From Altericroceibacterium endophyticum (lineage in GTDB: Bacteria > Pseudomonadota > Alphaproteobacteria > Sphingomonadales > Sphingomonadaceae), in contig NZ_WTYT01000004.1 of the NCBI RefSeq assembly GCF_009827595.1, forward strand, positions 71,317 to 135,316: a stretch of DNA of 64,000 bases, read 5' to 3'. Under the pieces are notes generated by a model that saw nothing but the letters and a program-made list of their open reading frames with translations, was not told where the DNA came from and ran no database searches. A program made the translations under genes and the position numbers. Positions 33,344 through 41,568 of the stretch are shown here, one piece after another. The stretch's first letter is position 1. Every line of letters begins with the position of its first letter.

Positions 33344-34867
33344 TCACGCCATCATTCCGCGCTGCATTATCTCCAGCGCAATGAGCACAAGGAATATAAC
33401 GCCAAGCCCGCCAGTTGCAGCCGCAAAGTATTTTAAATGCCGCGATTCGCGCTGCTGAACAGCTTCGGTCCGAACACGGGAAATGGCACCAATTACCGGC
33501 AGACCGAATGTTTTCTCCAGCTTGGCAACGGTCGCAAAGCTTGAATTTAGCTGACCGAGTGCAAAGGCAACAGCTGCGCCCGCACCGACCCCGAATATCA
33601 GCACCGCCGCCAACAGCAACGCACGCGGCGGCGCCGAAGGCGCACGCGGCGTGCTGGGCGGATCAATCACTTCAAAACGGATGGCTGACCTTTCGCTCTC
33701 AACCTGGCCGCGCAAGCGCAATTCTTCGCGGTCCTGCAGCAGCTTGTCATATTGTTTGCGCAGCACGTCGTAATCACGACTGATCCGCTGGGCCTCTGCC
33801 GCGGCACCCGGCTCGTCCGCCAGATCCCCACTGATCTGCGCCAGCTCAGCCTGCAAAGCCGCGGCACGTGATCGCAGGGCCTGCATGTTGGCCTGACGTT
33901 CCACCCGGATCGATTGGAGCGAGCTGTAGGCAGGATTCGTCGTGCCGCCAGACGGTCCAGCTGCTGCAGCCTGCTTGCGCAGCACCTCTATCTGGCGCTT
34001 TGCTGCAACCACATCGGGGTGCGTATCCTTGAAGCCCTGTGACTTCATCTGCGCCATATTGGCTTCTGCCTGGGCTAGCGCCGCCTGCGGCCCGCTGCCA
34101 TCCGGCGAGGTGATGACACGCGGCGTGCTGGCGATCTGACCATCAATCGCGGCCAAAGCGCTCTGCGCCGCCGCAAGATCAGCTTCCACACTGCGCAATT
34201 CAGCGCGTGTTGCGCTCAATTTCGCGGCAATGGCCGGGGTCCCGCCAACCAGATCGGGGTTCGCCGTTTCAAAGGCCTGCCGCTTGGTTTCGGCCTCCTG
34301 CAATTGCTGTTCACGCTCAGCCAGCTGCTGATCGATGAAGGACAATGTGTCGCGCATGTCCTCGCGCGTGCCGCCCAGATTTTCCTCACGGAAGATATCG
34401 ATCATTTTCTGAACGATCGTTTGCGCAAGCTGAGCGTTCTCTTTGTCGCTATATTCGCCGCGCCCGCTTTCTGCCGTGATGATAAACAGATTGTCGCCCA
34501 TCGACGAGACACCGACATTATCAGCCAGCGCCGTCACCGCGCGCTCCATATCATTGGGCGTCGACACGCCATCCCCCAGACGGGTGGATCGTACCACGCG
34601 CTGGAGATTGATGGCGCTGGTCAAAGTCTGCCGAACACGGTCGAGATCCTTGCGCCGTTCGCCAGAGCCGATGCCGATCTGCTGCGCCAGAACGTCATCC
34701 AGCTGAACATAGATCCGCGCGGTTGATTCATAGGAATTGGGCACCATCGCTACGGCCAGCCAGCCGAGCAAACAAATGCCCCAGGCCACGGCCAGTGCGA
34801 TCCAGCGGCGATTCCACACCGACCAGAGCACTGCGCGCAATTCTTCGAGGAGAGCAGAAAGCCCCAT
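33344..34867 (-). CDS. XrtA-system polysaccharide chain-length determinant (Wzz-like)
   Basis: This is a polysaccharide co-polymerase (507 aa, TIGR03007 type) with two membrane helices (about 20-38 and 472-495, plus one near 410-430) and a long periplasmic coiled-coil section between (for example RDTLSFIDQQLAEREQQLQEA). It forms the inner-membrane and periplasmic scaffold that sets polymer length together with the autokinase. PSTPRAPSAPPRALLL before the second helix is the usual proline-rich motif. It follows the export lipoprotein gene by three bases. Confidence 0.93.
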   Translation of the reverse strand: MGLSALLEELRAVLWSVWNRRWIALAVAWGICLLGWLAVAMVPNSYESTARIYVQLDDVLAQQIGIGSGERRKDLDRVRQTLTSAINLQRVVRSTRLGDGVSTPNDMERAVTALADNVGVSSMGDNLFIITAESGRGEYSDKENAQLAQTIVQKMIDIFREENLGGTREDMRDTLSFIDQQLAEREQQLQEAETKRQAFETANPDLVGGTPAIAAKLSATRAELRSVEADLAAAQSALAAIDGQIASTPRVITSPDGSGPQAALAQAEANMAQMKSQGFKDTHPDVVAAKRQIEVLRKQAAAAGPSGGTTNPAYSSLQSIRVERQANMQALRSRAAALQAELAQISGDLADEPGAAAEAQRISRDYDVLRKQYDKLLQDREELRLRGQVESERSAIRFEVIDPPSTPRAPSAPPRALLLAAVLIFGVGAGAAVAFALGQLNSSFATVAKLEKTFGLPVIGAISRVRTEAVQQRESRHLKYFAAATGGLGVIFLVLIALEIMQRGMMA

Positions 34868-34870
34868 GGA

Positions 34871-35515
34871 TCAGAACATGCTTTCGGGAATGATGATGAC
34901 GTCGCCGGGCTTCAGCATCACATTGGCGGAACTGTCGCCATCATTCAGCAAATCGCCCAGACGCAGGCGGTATTCTTTCTGCTGACCGGTTTCCTTGTTG
35001 AAACGGATCAACTTGGCCCGGTTGCCCGCAGCATATTCAGACAGCCCGCCAACAGAAATCATCGCGTCCAGCAGGGTCATATTCGCCCGGTAAGGGAGCG
35101 AAGCCGGCTTTTCCGTCGCACCAACGATCCGCACCTGCTGGCTGAATGTACCAGCAAATTTATTGACGATCACGGTTACCAGAGGGTCTTCGATATATTG
35201 CGACAATTGCAGGCGGATATCTTCAGACAGCATCGTCGGCGTCTTGCCCACGGCAGGCATATCGGAAACCAGCGGCGTGGTGATTCGACCATCGGGACGG
35301 ACCTGAACCTTCGCGCCCAGCTCTTCATTGCGCCAGACATGAATGGTCAGCTCATCCAGCGGGCCGATCACATATTCTTCGCCCGGGCCTTCCTGCATGG
35401 CCACGAAGCGGGCTGGCTCCAGCTCCGGCGCGTTGCTGTTCGCCGCGCAGCCCGCCAGTGACAGGGCCGCAATCAGCAGCATCGTGAACGATTTTCCGAG
35501 TGAAGCGAATGTCAT
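34871..35515 (-). CDS. XrtA-system polysaccharide export lipoprotein (Wza-like)
   Basis: This is an outer-membrane polysaccharide export protein (214 aa) with lipobox LSLAGC at about residue 21, a poly-export domain (EYVIGPLDELTIHVWRNEE, VRPDGRITTPLV) and an SLBB domain (VRIVGATEKPASLPYR). It carries the polymer across the outer membrane. The start MTFASLGKSF is preferred because GAAGGA precedes it at the right distance and the lipoprotein signal begins there; 40 more upstream codons are open but unlike the family. Confidence 0.93.
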   Translation of the reverse strand: MTFASLGKSFTMLLIAALSLAGCAANSNAPELEPARFVAMQEGPGEEYVIGPLDELTIHVWRNEELGAKVQVRPDGRITTPLVSDMPAVGKTPTMLSEDIRLQLSQYIEDPLVTVIVNKFAGTFSQQVRIVGATEKPASLPYRANMTLLDAMISVGGLSEYAAGNRAKLIRFNKETGQQKEYRLRLGDLLNDGDSSANVMLKPGDVIIIPESMF

Positions 35516-35698
35516 CCGCACGTCCTTCAAAAGTAACAGATCCGCGACCAGCCAGTGTAGTGGTCCACGAAGAACTCCGTATTCAATGGAGCTTCTGCGT
35601 AAAAAGGGTGAATATTGCGTTAGCTTTTCGCTCAAAGCCCGGCGCTTCGCGGGTGTTTTAGCGACGCTGTATCATTACGGGACGACAGACAGCAGCGT
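35516..35698 (-). promoter_or_regulatory. Gap upstream of the polysaccharide export genes
   Basis: This 183-base gap is the only larger break in the minus-strand XrtA cluster. It probably carries a promoter for the export and assembly genes (export lipoprotein through xrtA), separating them from the decarboxylase/ligase pair. No boxes or terminator could be named with confidence. Confidence 0.4.
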
Positions 35699-36925
35699 TC
35701 AAACAAGCATTTCTTCGGCCGGCCCCTGCCCCAGAAAGGCCGCCGGACTGGCGCTGGCGCCATAGGCTCCGGCACAGAATATGGCCACCAAGTCGCCCCT
35801 ATCCGCCCGTGGAGCCGCGATCTGGTCCGCCAGCCGGTCTAACGGAGTGCACAGGCAGCCAACTATGTTCACCTCTTCAGCTGGCTCTGCACCGAAATGT
35901 GTAGCGATGGCAGAGGGATAGTTGCGCCGAACAACCGCGCCAAAATTTCCCGATGCCGCCAATTGATGATGCAACCCGCCATCGGTGATCAGATAAATCT
36001 GGCCGTGACTTTCCTTCCGGTCGATGATTCGGGTCAGATAGACACCCGCCTCTCCCACCAGATAGCGCCCCAGCTCAATCGCGAAGCGCGTGTTTGCAAG
36101 ACTGTCCGGCAATGCGGCAAAGCGCGCGCGTAACGCATCGCCAATCGCCTGAATGTCGAGCGGGGTATCGCCAGGAAAATAGGGAATGCCAAACCCGCCG
36201 CCCATATTGAGGGCCGGAAGTGGCGCGCCAATATCCTGCGCCAGACGGTCAGCCAGAGCGAGGACATTGGCCTGGCTTTCAATCAGCGCGTCTGCATCCA
36301 GCGCCTGGCTCCCGGTGAAGATGTGCAGCCCTTGCCAATCAGCGCCTGCGGCGATCAGATGGCGCGCCAATGCGGGCACTCGATCTTCATCGATACCGAA
36401 GGGCTTCGGCCCCCCGCCCATTTTCATGCCCGATCCGCGCAATTCGAAAGCCGGATTGACCCGGATGGCCATTCGGGGCGTGCATCCCAATTCCTCGGCA
36501 ATCGCCAAAGTACGCTCCGCCTCACCCTCGGATTCACAATTGAGCGTTGCCCCATGCTGAACGCTCAGCCGCAACTCCTCGTCACGCTTCCCCGGACCCG
36601 CAAAACTGATCTGCTGCGCCGGTTTTCCCGCCGCCAGTGCGGCTTCCAATTCCCATGCGGACGCCACATCGAAGCCGTCCACCCGGCCCGCCATGAATTG
36701 CAGGAGCGGCGCGAAAGGATTGGCCTTTACCGCATAATGAATGCTCAGCCGCTCCGGCATAGCGCTACGCAAAGCGGCAATTTGCGCCTCTATCCGCGCG
36801 CTGGAATAGAGGAACACCGGCGTGCGCCCGGCACGCGCAGCCAATGCGCCGACTTTCTCATCACCGACCACCAATTCATGATCACGGGCGGTAAAACCTT
36901 CAGGGATCGGACCGGTCGGCTTCAT
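35699..36925 (-). CDS. PLP-dependent decarboxylase, exosortase A-associated
   Basis: This is a group IV (alanine-racemase fold) PLP decarboxylase (408 aa) resembling diaminopimelate/ornithine decarboxylases, of the exosortase-associated subgroup (TIGR03099). The PLP lysine is in SIHYAVKANPFAPLL (about residue 69). The phosphate and substrate residues appear in FAIELGRYLVGEAG and VGCLCTPLDRLADQI (substrate cysteine), with GAYGASASP near the end. It might make a diamine or other amine linked to the acyl machinery beside it. The ATG overlaps the acyl-CoA ligase stop. Confidence 0.92.
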   Translation of the reverse strand: MKPTGPIPEGFTARDHELVVGDEKVGALAARAGRTPVFLYSSARIEAQIAALRSAMPERLSIHYAVKANPFAPLLQFMAGRVDGFDVASAWELEAALAAGKPAQQISFAGPGKRDEELRLSVQHGATLNCESEGEAERTLAIAEELGCTPRMAIRVNPAFELRGSGMKMGGGPKPFGIDEDRVPALARHLIAAGADWQGLHIFTGSQALDADALIESQANVLALADRLAQDIGAPLPALNMGGGFGIPYFPGDTPLDIQAIGDALRARFAALPDSLANTRFAIELGRYLVGEAGVYLTRIIDRKESHGQIYLITDGGLHHQLAASGNFGAVVRRNYPSAIATHFGAEPAEEVNIVGCLCTPLDRLADQIAAPRADRGDLVAIFCAGAYGASASPAAFLGQGPAEEMLV

Positions 36926-38481
36926 GGGGCATCCTCCTGCAATTCTTTCGCCAGACCTGCACGATCAACCTTGCCATTGGGGTTAATCGGCATCGTTTCT
37001 TTCCAATGGATTTTTTGTGGCTGCATGAAATTGGGCAGATGGCGGGCAAGGATGGCGGGAAGATCCCGCTCTGCCTCGCCTGCATCCCCATGCGCGCGGA
37101 CAACCAGATGCACTGCCTGCCCCAATCGTTCGTCAGCCACCCCCAGCGCGACTGCCTCTGCAACCAGTCCCGTGGCAAGCGCGGCATCCTCCACTTCCTG
37201 CGGACTGATTCGATTGCCGGAGCTTTTGATCATCGCGTCGCGCCGGCCGATAAAATAGAGCAGCCCGTCCGCAGACCGCTTCGCCCGGTCACCGGACCAC
37301 ACCGCCATGCCGCCATAACGCGATTGTTCCGGCGCTGGCCGAAAACGCTCCGCACTGCGCGCCGCATCCCGCCAATACCCTTGTGCGACCAATGGACCGC
37401 AATGGACCAGCTCCCCCTCCTCATCCGCAGCAGCCAGCGTGCCATCATCACGAATAATCAGGATCTCGGCAAAGGGGACCGCCTTGCCGATCGAGGTCGG
37501 CCGGGACTGCACCAGCGCCGGATCGAGGTAGGTCGAACGAAACGCCTCGGTCAGACCATACATGGAAAAAAGGCGTGATTTCGGGAAAGTGGAACGCAAA
37601 GCTTCCACCATTTCAGCATTCAGCGCGCCGCCACTATTGGTGATACGGCGGATGGATTGCGTTGCTTCCTCCGGCCAGTTCTGTTCGATCAGCTGCACCC
37701 ACAGGGGCGGCAGCGCGGCCAATGTCGTGATGCCATGGCGGATGCAGGCTTTGATGACATCGCGCGGAAAGAGATAATCCAGCGGAACGGCGCAGGCCCC
37801 GGCTCGCCATGCAGACAGGAGCTGATTCTGCCCGTAATCGAAACTGAAGGGCAAAACAGCCAGCACGACATCGTCATTTTCCAGACCGAGATAATGCGCC
37901 ACGCTGACAGCGCCCAGCCAGAGATTGGCGTGGCTCAGCATCACTCCCTTTGGCGCGCCGGTTGATCCGCTGGTATAGAGGATCGCCGCGAGATCGTCAG
38001 GATTCGCAGCGCTGGGCGGCAAGGCATCACCGAACAACGCCGCATCCTCCAGCACGGAATCCTCCTCGATCACATGGCAGCTTTCAGGAATATCTCCTTG
38101 TTCCAGCGACGACAGCCGGCCCTGATTGCCAATCAGGAGCGCCGCATCGCTATCGCCAAGAATATGGGCGACCTGCGCGCGTTTCAGCAGCGGATTGATC
38201 GGCACATGCACCAAGCCGGCCCGCGCTGCGGCCAGAGGCAGCAGGCTGGTTAACTGCCCCTTCGCGGCCCAGCTGACCACTCGCGCGCCTGTCCCCGCCG
38301 CACCTTCGTTCGTTTTGTTAACCTGTGCACGGAGCCAGGCAGCCATTTGTCCGACCGCGCGGCTTAAATCCTTGTAGCTGAGCGTGCCAGCGCGCAAGAT
38401 AAGGGCCGGATCGTCATCCGCCCCGCATTCGGCCAGATGGTCGAGCGGCCGGGGAGTGGGATTGGCGGCTATTGCAGACAT
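36922..38481 (-). CDS. Acyl-CoA ligase (AMP-forming), exosortase A-associated
   Basis: This is an ANL-superfamily adenylate-forming enzyme (519 aa, TIGR03098 type). The AMP-binding P-loop is LYTSGSTGAPKGVMLSHAN; later motifs are MYGLTEAFRSTYL, GELVHCGPLVAQGYW, FIGRRDAMIKSSGNRISP and the C-terminal lysine in PINPNGKVDRAGL. It would activate a carboxylic acid for transfer to CoA or to the ACP encoded by the divergent arm. The start MSAIAANP has CCGGAG upstream; the longer frame from 38550 would overlap the divergent gene more. Confidence 0.92.
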   Translation of the reverse strand: MSAIAANPTPRPLDHLAECGADDDPALILRAGTLSYKDLSRAVGQMAAWLRAQVNKTNEGAAGTGARVVSWAAKGQLTSLLPLAAARAGLVHVPINPLLKRAQVAHILGDSDAALLIGNQGRLSSLEQGDIPESCHVIEEDSVLEDAALFGDALPPSAANPDDLAAILYTSGSTGAPKGVMLSHANLWLGAVSVAHYLGLENDDVVLAVLPFSFDYGQNQLLSAWRAGACAVPLDYLFPRDVIKACIRHGITTLAALPPLWVQLIEQNWPEEATQSIRRITNSGGALNAEMVEALRSTFPKSRLFSMYGLTEAFRSTYLDPALVQSRPTSIGKAVPFAEILIIRDDGTLAAADEEGELVHCGPLVAQGYWRDAARSAERFRPAPEQSRYGGMAVWSGDRAKRSADGLLYFIGRRDAMIKSSGNRISPQEVEDAALATGLVAEAVALGVADERLGQAVHLVVRAHGDAGEAERDLPAILARHLPNFMQPQKIHWKETMPINPNGKVDRAGLAKELQEDAP

Positions 38482-38508
38482 GGGGACTCCGGCAGGGCTG
38501 ACAGGCAA

Positions 38509-39501
38509 TTGGTAACATTCAGCTATCATGACAGCACCGCCCCAGTGCAAGCCTTCTGCGGCATGGGCGGCGCGCCTTTCCTGCAGGGACGCTGGTTTTC
38601 ACTGCTGGAAGCGCATGGCTATGCCCCTTTCGTGGCGATAGCGGAAGAGGGAGAGCGCATGCTGGCCCTGCCCTTGATGCAGGACGGTGATGCGCTGGTT
38701 CCGCTCGCGAATTGGTACAGTTTCACCTGGAGCCCGTTGGCGCGCGGAGATATTCCGCCAGGCGGCGATGCGCGTGATGAAGACATGCTGGCGGCGTTGC
38801 TGCGCGATCTTGGCCGCAAGCATCCGCTGCTGCGGCTCGACCGGCTGGCCGAGGAGAACACTTGCACCGCACTGTTGGAAGCGGCGTTGCGCAAAGCCGG
38901 TTTCCTGTGCCGCCAAGCCGTCAGCGACACCAATCATTACTGCCCGGTCGAGGGGCGCAGCTACGCGCAATATCTTAGCCGCCGCCCCGGAAGGCTGCGC
39001 ACGACGCTGAAGCGCAAGGCAAAACATCTCGATTGCACGATATTTACGCAATATCTGCCTGAGATATGGCGCTTATATGAGGAGATCTATCGCGCCAGCG
39101 CCAAGGTTGCGGAAGGCAAACCCGCGTTGCTGCAAGCCTTTGCCGAGCAGAGCGAAACGCGCATCGGGATAGGTTTTTACGATAATGTGCCGGTCGCCGC
39201 GCAGTTCTGGACGCTCGAAAATGGCGTCGCCTATATTCACAAGCTTGCCCATCTTGATCAGGCGGACAGGTTTTCCCCCGGAACCGTCCTGACGGCAGCG
39301 ATGATGAAGCATGTGATCGATGAGGATTGCGTGACCGAGTTCGACTTCGGAACGGGCGATGAAGCCTATAAGGCCGACTGGATGGATGCCACCCGGCCAC
39401 GCTGGTCCATCAGCGCGCTTGCCTGGCGCCAACCAGCAGCCTGGCCAATCGCCCTTCGCTGGGCGGCTCATAAACTTGTCTTGCCTCACCGCCGCAGCTA
39501 G
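38509..39501 (+). CDS. GNAT/FemAB-like (Acetyltransf_6) acyltransferase of the XrtA arm
   Basis: This 330-aa protein has the GNAT/FemAB-like acyltransferase fold of the BioF2 type: AQYLSRRPGRLRTTLKRKAKH, IYRASAKVAEGKPAL, GFYDNVPVAAQFWTLENG, YIHKLAHLDQADRFSPGTVL and TEFDFGTGDEAYKADWM. The likely start is TTG at 38509 (after CAGG), leaving only 27 bases to the divergent acyl-CoA ligase; an ATG at 38437 would overlap that gene. With ACP and ligase alongside, it may transfer an acyl or aminoacyl group onto a sugar or lipid. It is a second such transferase in the locus, distinct from the one at 27423. Confidence 0.82.
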   Translation: MVTFSYHDSTAPVQAFCGMGGAPFLQGRWFSLLEAHGYAPFVAIAEEGERMLALPLMQDGDALVPLANWYSFTWSPLARGDIPPGGDARDEDMLAALLRDLGRKHPLLRLDRLAEENTCTALLEAALRKAGFLCRQAVSDTNHYCPVEGRSYAQYLSRRPGRLRTTLKRKAKHLDCTIFTQYLPEIWRLYEEIYRASAKVAEGKPALLQAFAEQSETRIGIGFYDNVPVAAQFWTLENGVAYIHKLAHLDQADRFSPGTVLTAAMMKHVIDEDCVTEFDFGTGDEAYKADWMDATRPRWSISALAWRQPAAWPIALRWAAHKLVLPHRRS

Positions 39502-39540
39502 GAGCGGTAAATAACTGACTGCAACCACGTGAAAGACATC

Positions 39541-39819
39541 ATGGCCACCCGGGCGACCTGTGCAAAAAGTGATACGATATTGCGGCAAATCCTGCGCGAC
39601 ATTCTCGCGCTGGATGAAGACAGAGTGGCCGCTTTCACGTCAGATACTGGTCTTTTCGGACATTTGCCCGAACTTGATTCCATGGCCGTGGCCAGTCTGC
39701 TGACCGAGATCGAGGACCGCTTCGACATCATGATCGAAGATGACGAGGTCGACGGAGACATGCTCGAAACCTATGGCGCGCTGCTGGCTTTTGTCGAAGC
39801 CCGGCGCACGGCGAGCTAA
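39541..39819 (+). CDS. Acyl carrier protein, XrtA-associated
   Basis: This is a small acidic carrier protein (92 aa). The phosphopantetheine serine is in LPELDSMAVASLLTEIED, followed by the helix DRFDIMIEDDEVDGDML. Its gene lies 39 bases after the acyltransferase and 14 bases before hydrolase 2. MATRATCAKS is taken as the start because GAAAG precedes it; GTG at 39529 is possible. It would hold the acyl or aminoacyl group activated by the divergent ligase. Confidence 0.92.
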   Translation: MATRATCAKSDTILRQILRDILALDEDRVAAFTSDTGLFGHLPELDSMAVASLLTEIEDRFDIMIEDDEVDGDMLETYGALLAFVEARRTAS

Positions 39820-39833
39820 CGATTGCTCCCTTC

Positions 39834-40526
39834 ATGACCGGCATCTGGCCCTGCCCGCTTGACGGTCATGAATATTGGTTCGGCAGTGACCGTGGCCGCA
39901 TGGCACGGCTGCTGATCCTACCGCCACTTTTTGCCGAAGCCAATCGCTGCCGCAGCTTGCTCACGGCAATGATCCGCCAGCTGGATGATTGCGGCATTGA
40001 TGCTTTTTTGCCCGATTTTCCCGGCTGGAATGAAAGCCTCGCCCCGCTGCAGAAGCAGGATCTGCAAAACTGGCGTGACGCAGCACAGGCAGCTACAGAT
40101 CATTGGCAGATAACACATTTCCTTGCCCTGCGCGGCGGCGCGGAACTGTGCCCACCTGCCCTACCCGGTTTCACGGTTTCCCCCCTGTCGGGAAAGAAGC
40201 AATTGCGCAGCATGATCAGGGCGCAGACCATTCTGGAACGCGAGGCCGGACGGCACCGGAGGAGCGAAGAACTACTGCAAATGGGCCTGCAAGATGGTCT
40301 GACATTGGCTGGCTTTCAGATCGGCCCAGCCATGCTGCGTGATCTGTTAGAGGCTGACGCCGCTGCGCATTCATCCGCTGAAGAGCTGACAATTGACGCT
40401 TTGCAGCTGTCTCCGCCATGGCTGAGAGCAGAACCCGGGCATGATCCGGCCCAGGCGGAAGAAATGGCGCGGGCGATCTGTGCGAGGCTAGGCCGTAAAC
40501 TCATATTCAACACCATCGAGGTTTGA
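39834..40526 (+). CDS. Exosortase A-associated hydrolase 2 (atypical alpha/beta hydrolase)
   Basis: This 230-aa protein matches the exosortase-associated hydrolase 2 type (TIGR03101): FGSDRGRMARLLILPPLFAEANRCR, then FLPDFPGWNESLAPLQ and QDLQNWRDAAQAA. The position where an alpha/beta hydrolase has its GxSxG nucleophile reads FLALRGGAEL, with no serine or cysteine, so normal hydrolase chemistry is doubtful. The last 12 codons (GRKLIFNTIEV) and the stop are encoded by the left arm of a 268-bp inverted-repeat element, so the C-terminus was probably altered by that insertion. Confidence 0.85.
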   Translation: MTGIWPCPLDGHEYWFGSDRGRMARLLILPPLFAEANRCRSLLTAMIRQLDDCGIDAFLPDFPGWNESLAPLQKQDLQNWRDAAQAATDHWQITHFLALRGGAELCPPALPGFTVSPLSGKKQLRSMIRAQTILEREAGRHRRSEELLQMGLQDGLTLAGFQIGPAMLRDLLEADAAAHSSAEELTIDALQLSPPWLRAEPGHDPAQAEEMARAICARLGRKLIFNTIEV

Positions 40527-40756
40527 GGCAAAATGGCTCAGCGCAAGGAAGGAAGGCGTAGGAATATGTCGATATTTCAAGGCTTCTTGACGCAGCGATG
40601 GGCCATTTTGGCCAAATCGCTTGGCGACGCCCAAATGGCCTCCCTCTCGAAACAAATCGCCCTTGGAAAGGCAAACAGCCTTCCCGGCGCGCGTTTTGCT
40701 CCGATATGTTCGCCATTTGGGCGCCTCGAGGGTGTTGAATATGAGTTTACGGCCTA
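40489..40756. repeat. 268-bp inverted-repeat element between the two XrtA hydrolases
   Basis: Two arms of 32 bases, 40489-40520 and 40725-40756, are reverse complements with a single mismatch; they enclose 204 bases of largely unique sequence. Read outward through each arm, the element ends an open frame with the same peptide, GVEYEFTA plus stop, on both strands. Smaller dyads lie inside, such as GGCCATTTTGGCC (40601-40613) and GGGCCATTT...CCCAAATGGCC. There is no transposase and no obvious target duplication. It looks like a dispersed miniature or palindromic repeat; only a genome-wide search could show copies. Confidence 0.85.
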
Positions 40757-41568
40757 ACTTCATGAGCCGTCAGCACGTCACCTTCACATGCGAGAATAGT
40801 GAGCTGGTCGGCACTCTGGATGATGCATCCGGATCTACCGGCCTTCTCATCGTCTCCGGCGGCAGAGAGATCCGCAGCGGTGCCTTTTCAGGACAGGCGC
40901 AGCTGGCCGCCCGCATCGCCGCAGCAGGCTACCCCGTCTTTCGGTTCGACCGGCGCGGGGTGGGCGACAGCAGCGGCGCAGATAACGGATTTCGCAGCAG
41001 CGCGGCAGATGTGCAGGCCGCATTGGCAGCCTTTCATGCGCAAAGGCCGAAACTGCGCCGCATCGTAGCCTTTGGCAATTGTGATGCCGCCAGCGCGCTT
41101 GCCCTGCAAAGCGGTGCCGGCTGCGACACGCTGATCCTTTCCAATCCGTGGCTGCGTGAAGATGACAGCGGCACATTGCCGCCTGCCGCCATCCGGTCAC
41201 GCTATGCACAGCGGCTTGCCTCGGCGCGCGAATGGCTGCGCCTGCTGTCCGGGGGCGTATCGCTGCGTAAACTGGCGAGCGGACTAAAGGCGTCTCTTCG
41301 CCCTTCCCCATCCGGGCAGGAAACGCCGCTGATGCAAGAGATGCAGGCAGGGCTGGCGCAATTTGCCGGGTCAGTTCACTGGCTGACAGGCGGGAATGAC
41401 CGAACAGGCCAGACCTTTATGGCTGAGTGGCAAGGCGATCTTTCCATGCTGGCAACCTGCAACGGCGCCGATCATGCTTTCAGCGGCACGACGGCGCAGG
41501 AATGGTTAGCCAGCCAGATCCTCGGCATCCTCGCGCAGGAAGAAGCTGGCGAGCTCGACATGGGTTGA
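40741..41568 (+). CDS. Exosortase A-associated hydrolase 1
   Basis: This alpha/beta hydrolase (275 aa) is of the exosortase-associated hydrolase 1 type (TIGR03100): LLIVSGGREIRSGAFSGQ, FRFDRRGVGDSSG, then the nucleophile turn VAFGNCDAASAL, which has Cys in place of Ser, and a C-terminal NGADHAFSG histidine. It probably acts on an acyl or thioester bond. The ATG at 40741 lies in the right arm of the inverted-repeat element and has GAGGG eight bases upstream, also in that arm; an internal ATG at 40762 (MSRQHVTF), nearer the family start, has no such site. Its last 63 bases overlap the convergent RNA methyltransferase gene. Confidence 0.87.
   Translation: MSLRPNFMSRQHVTFTCENSELVGTLDDASGSTGLLIVSGGREIRSGAFSGQAQLAARIAAAGYPVFRFDRRGVGDSSGADNGFRSSAADVQAALAAFHAQRPKLRRIVAFGNCDAASALALQSGAGCDTLILSNPWLREDDSGTLPPAAIRSRYAQRLASAREWLRLLSGGVSLRKLASGLKASLRPSPSGQETPLMQEMQAGLAQFAGSVHWLTGGNDRTGQTFMAEWQGDLSMLATCNGADHAFSGTTAQEWLASQILGILAQEEAGELDMG

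Noticed and set aside
30612-35515. PEP-CTERM substrate protein within the cluster
   Set aside because: No C-terminal PEP motif plus helix plus basic residues was found in any protein of the window.
40533-40757. Plus-strand 74-codon open frame in the inverted-repeat element
   Set aside because: Same reason: repeat-derived, overlaps the likely start of hydrolase 1, no recognisable protein.
40488-40763. Minus-strand 91-codon open frame in the inverted-repeat element
   Set aside because: Its ends are made by the repeat arms and it covers the junction of two plus-strand genes; treated as part of the repeat and not as a gene.
24646-41568. XrtA region as a recent genomic island
   Set aside because: No integrase, tRNA attachment site or flanking direct repeats were seen, and codon use looks like the neighbours; only the short inverted-repeat element shows mobile-like traits.
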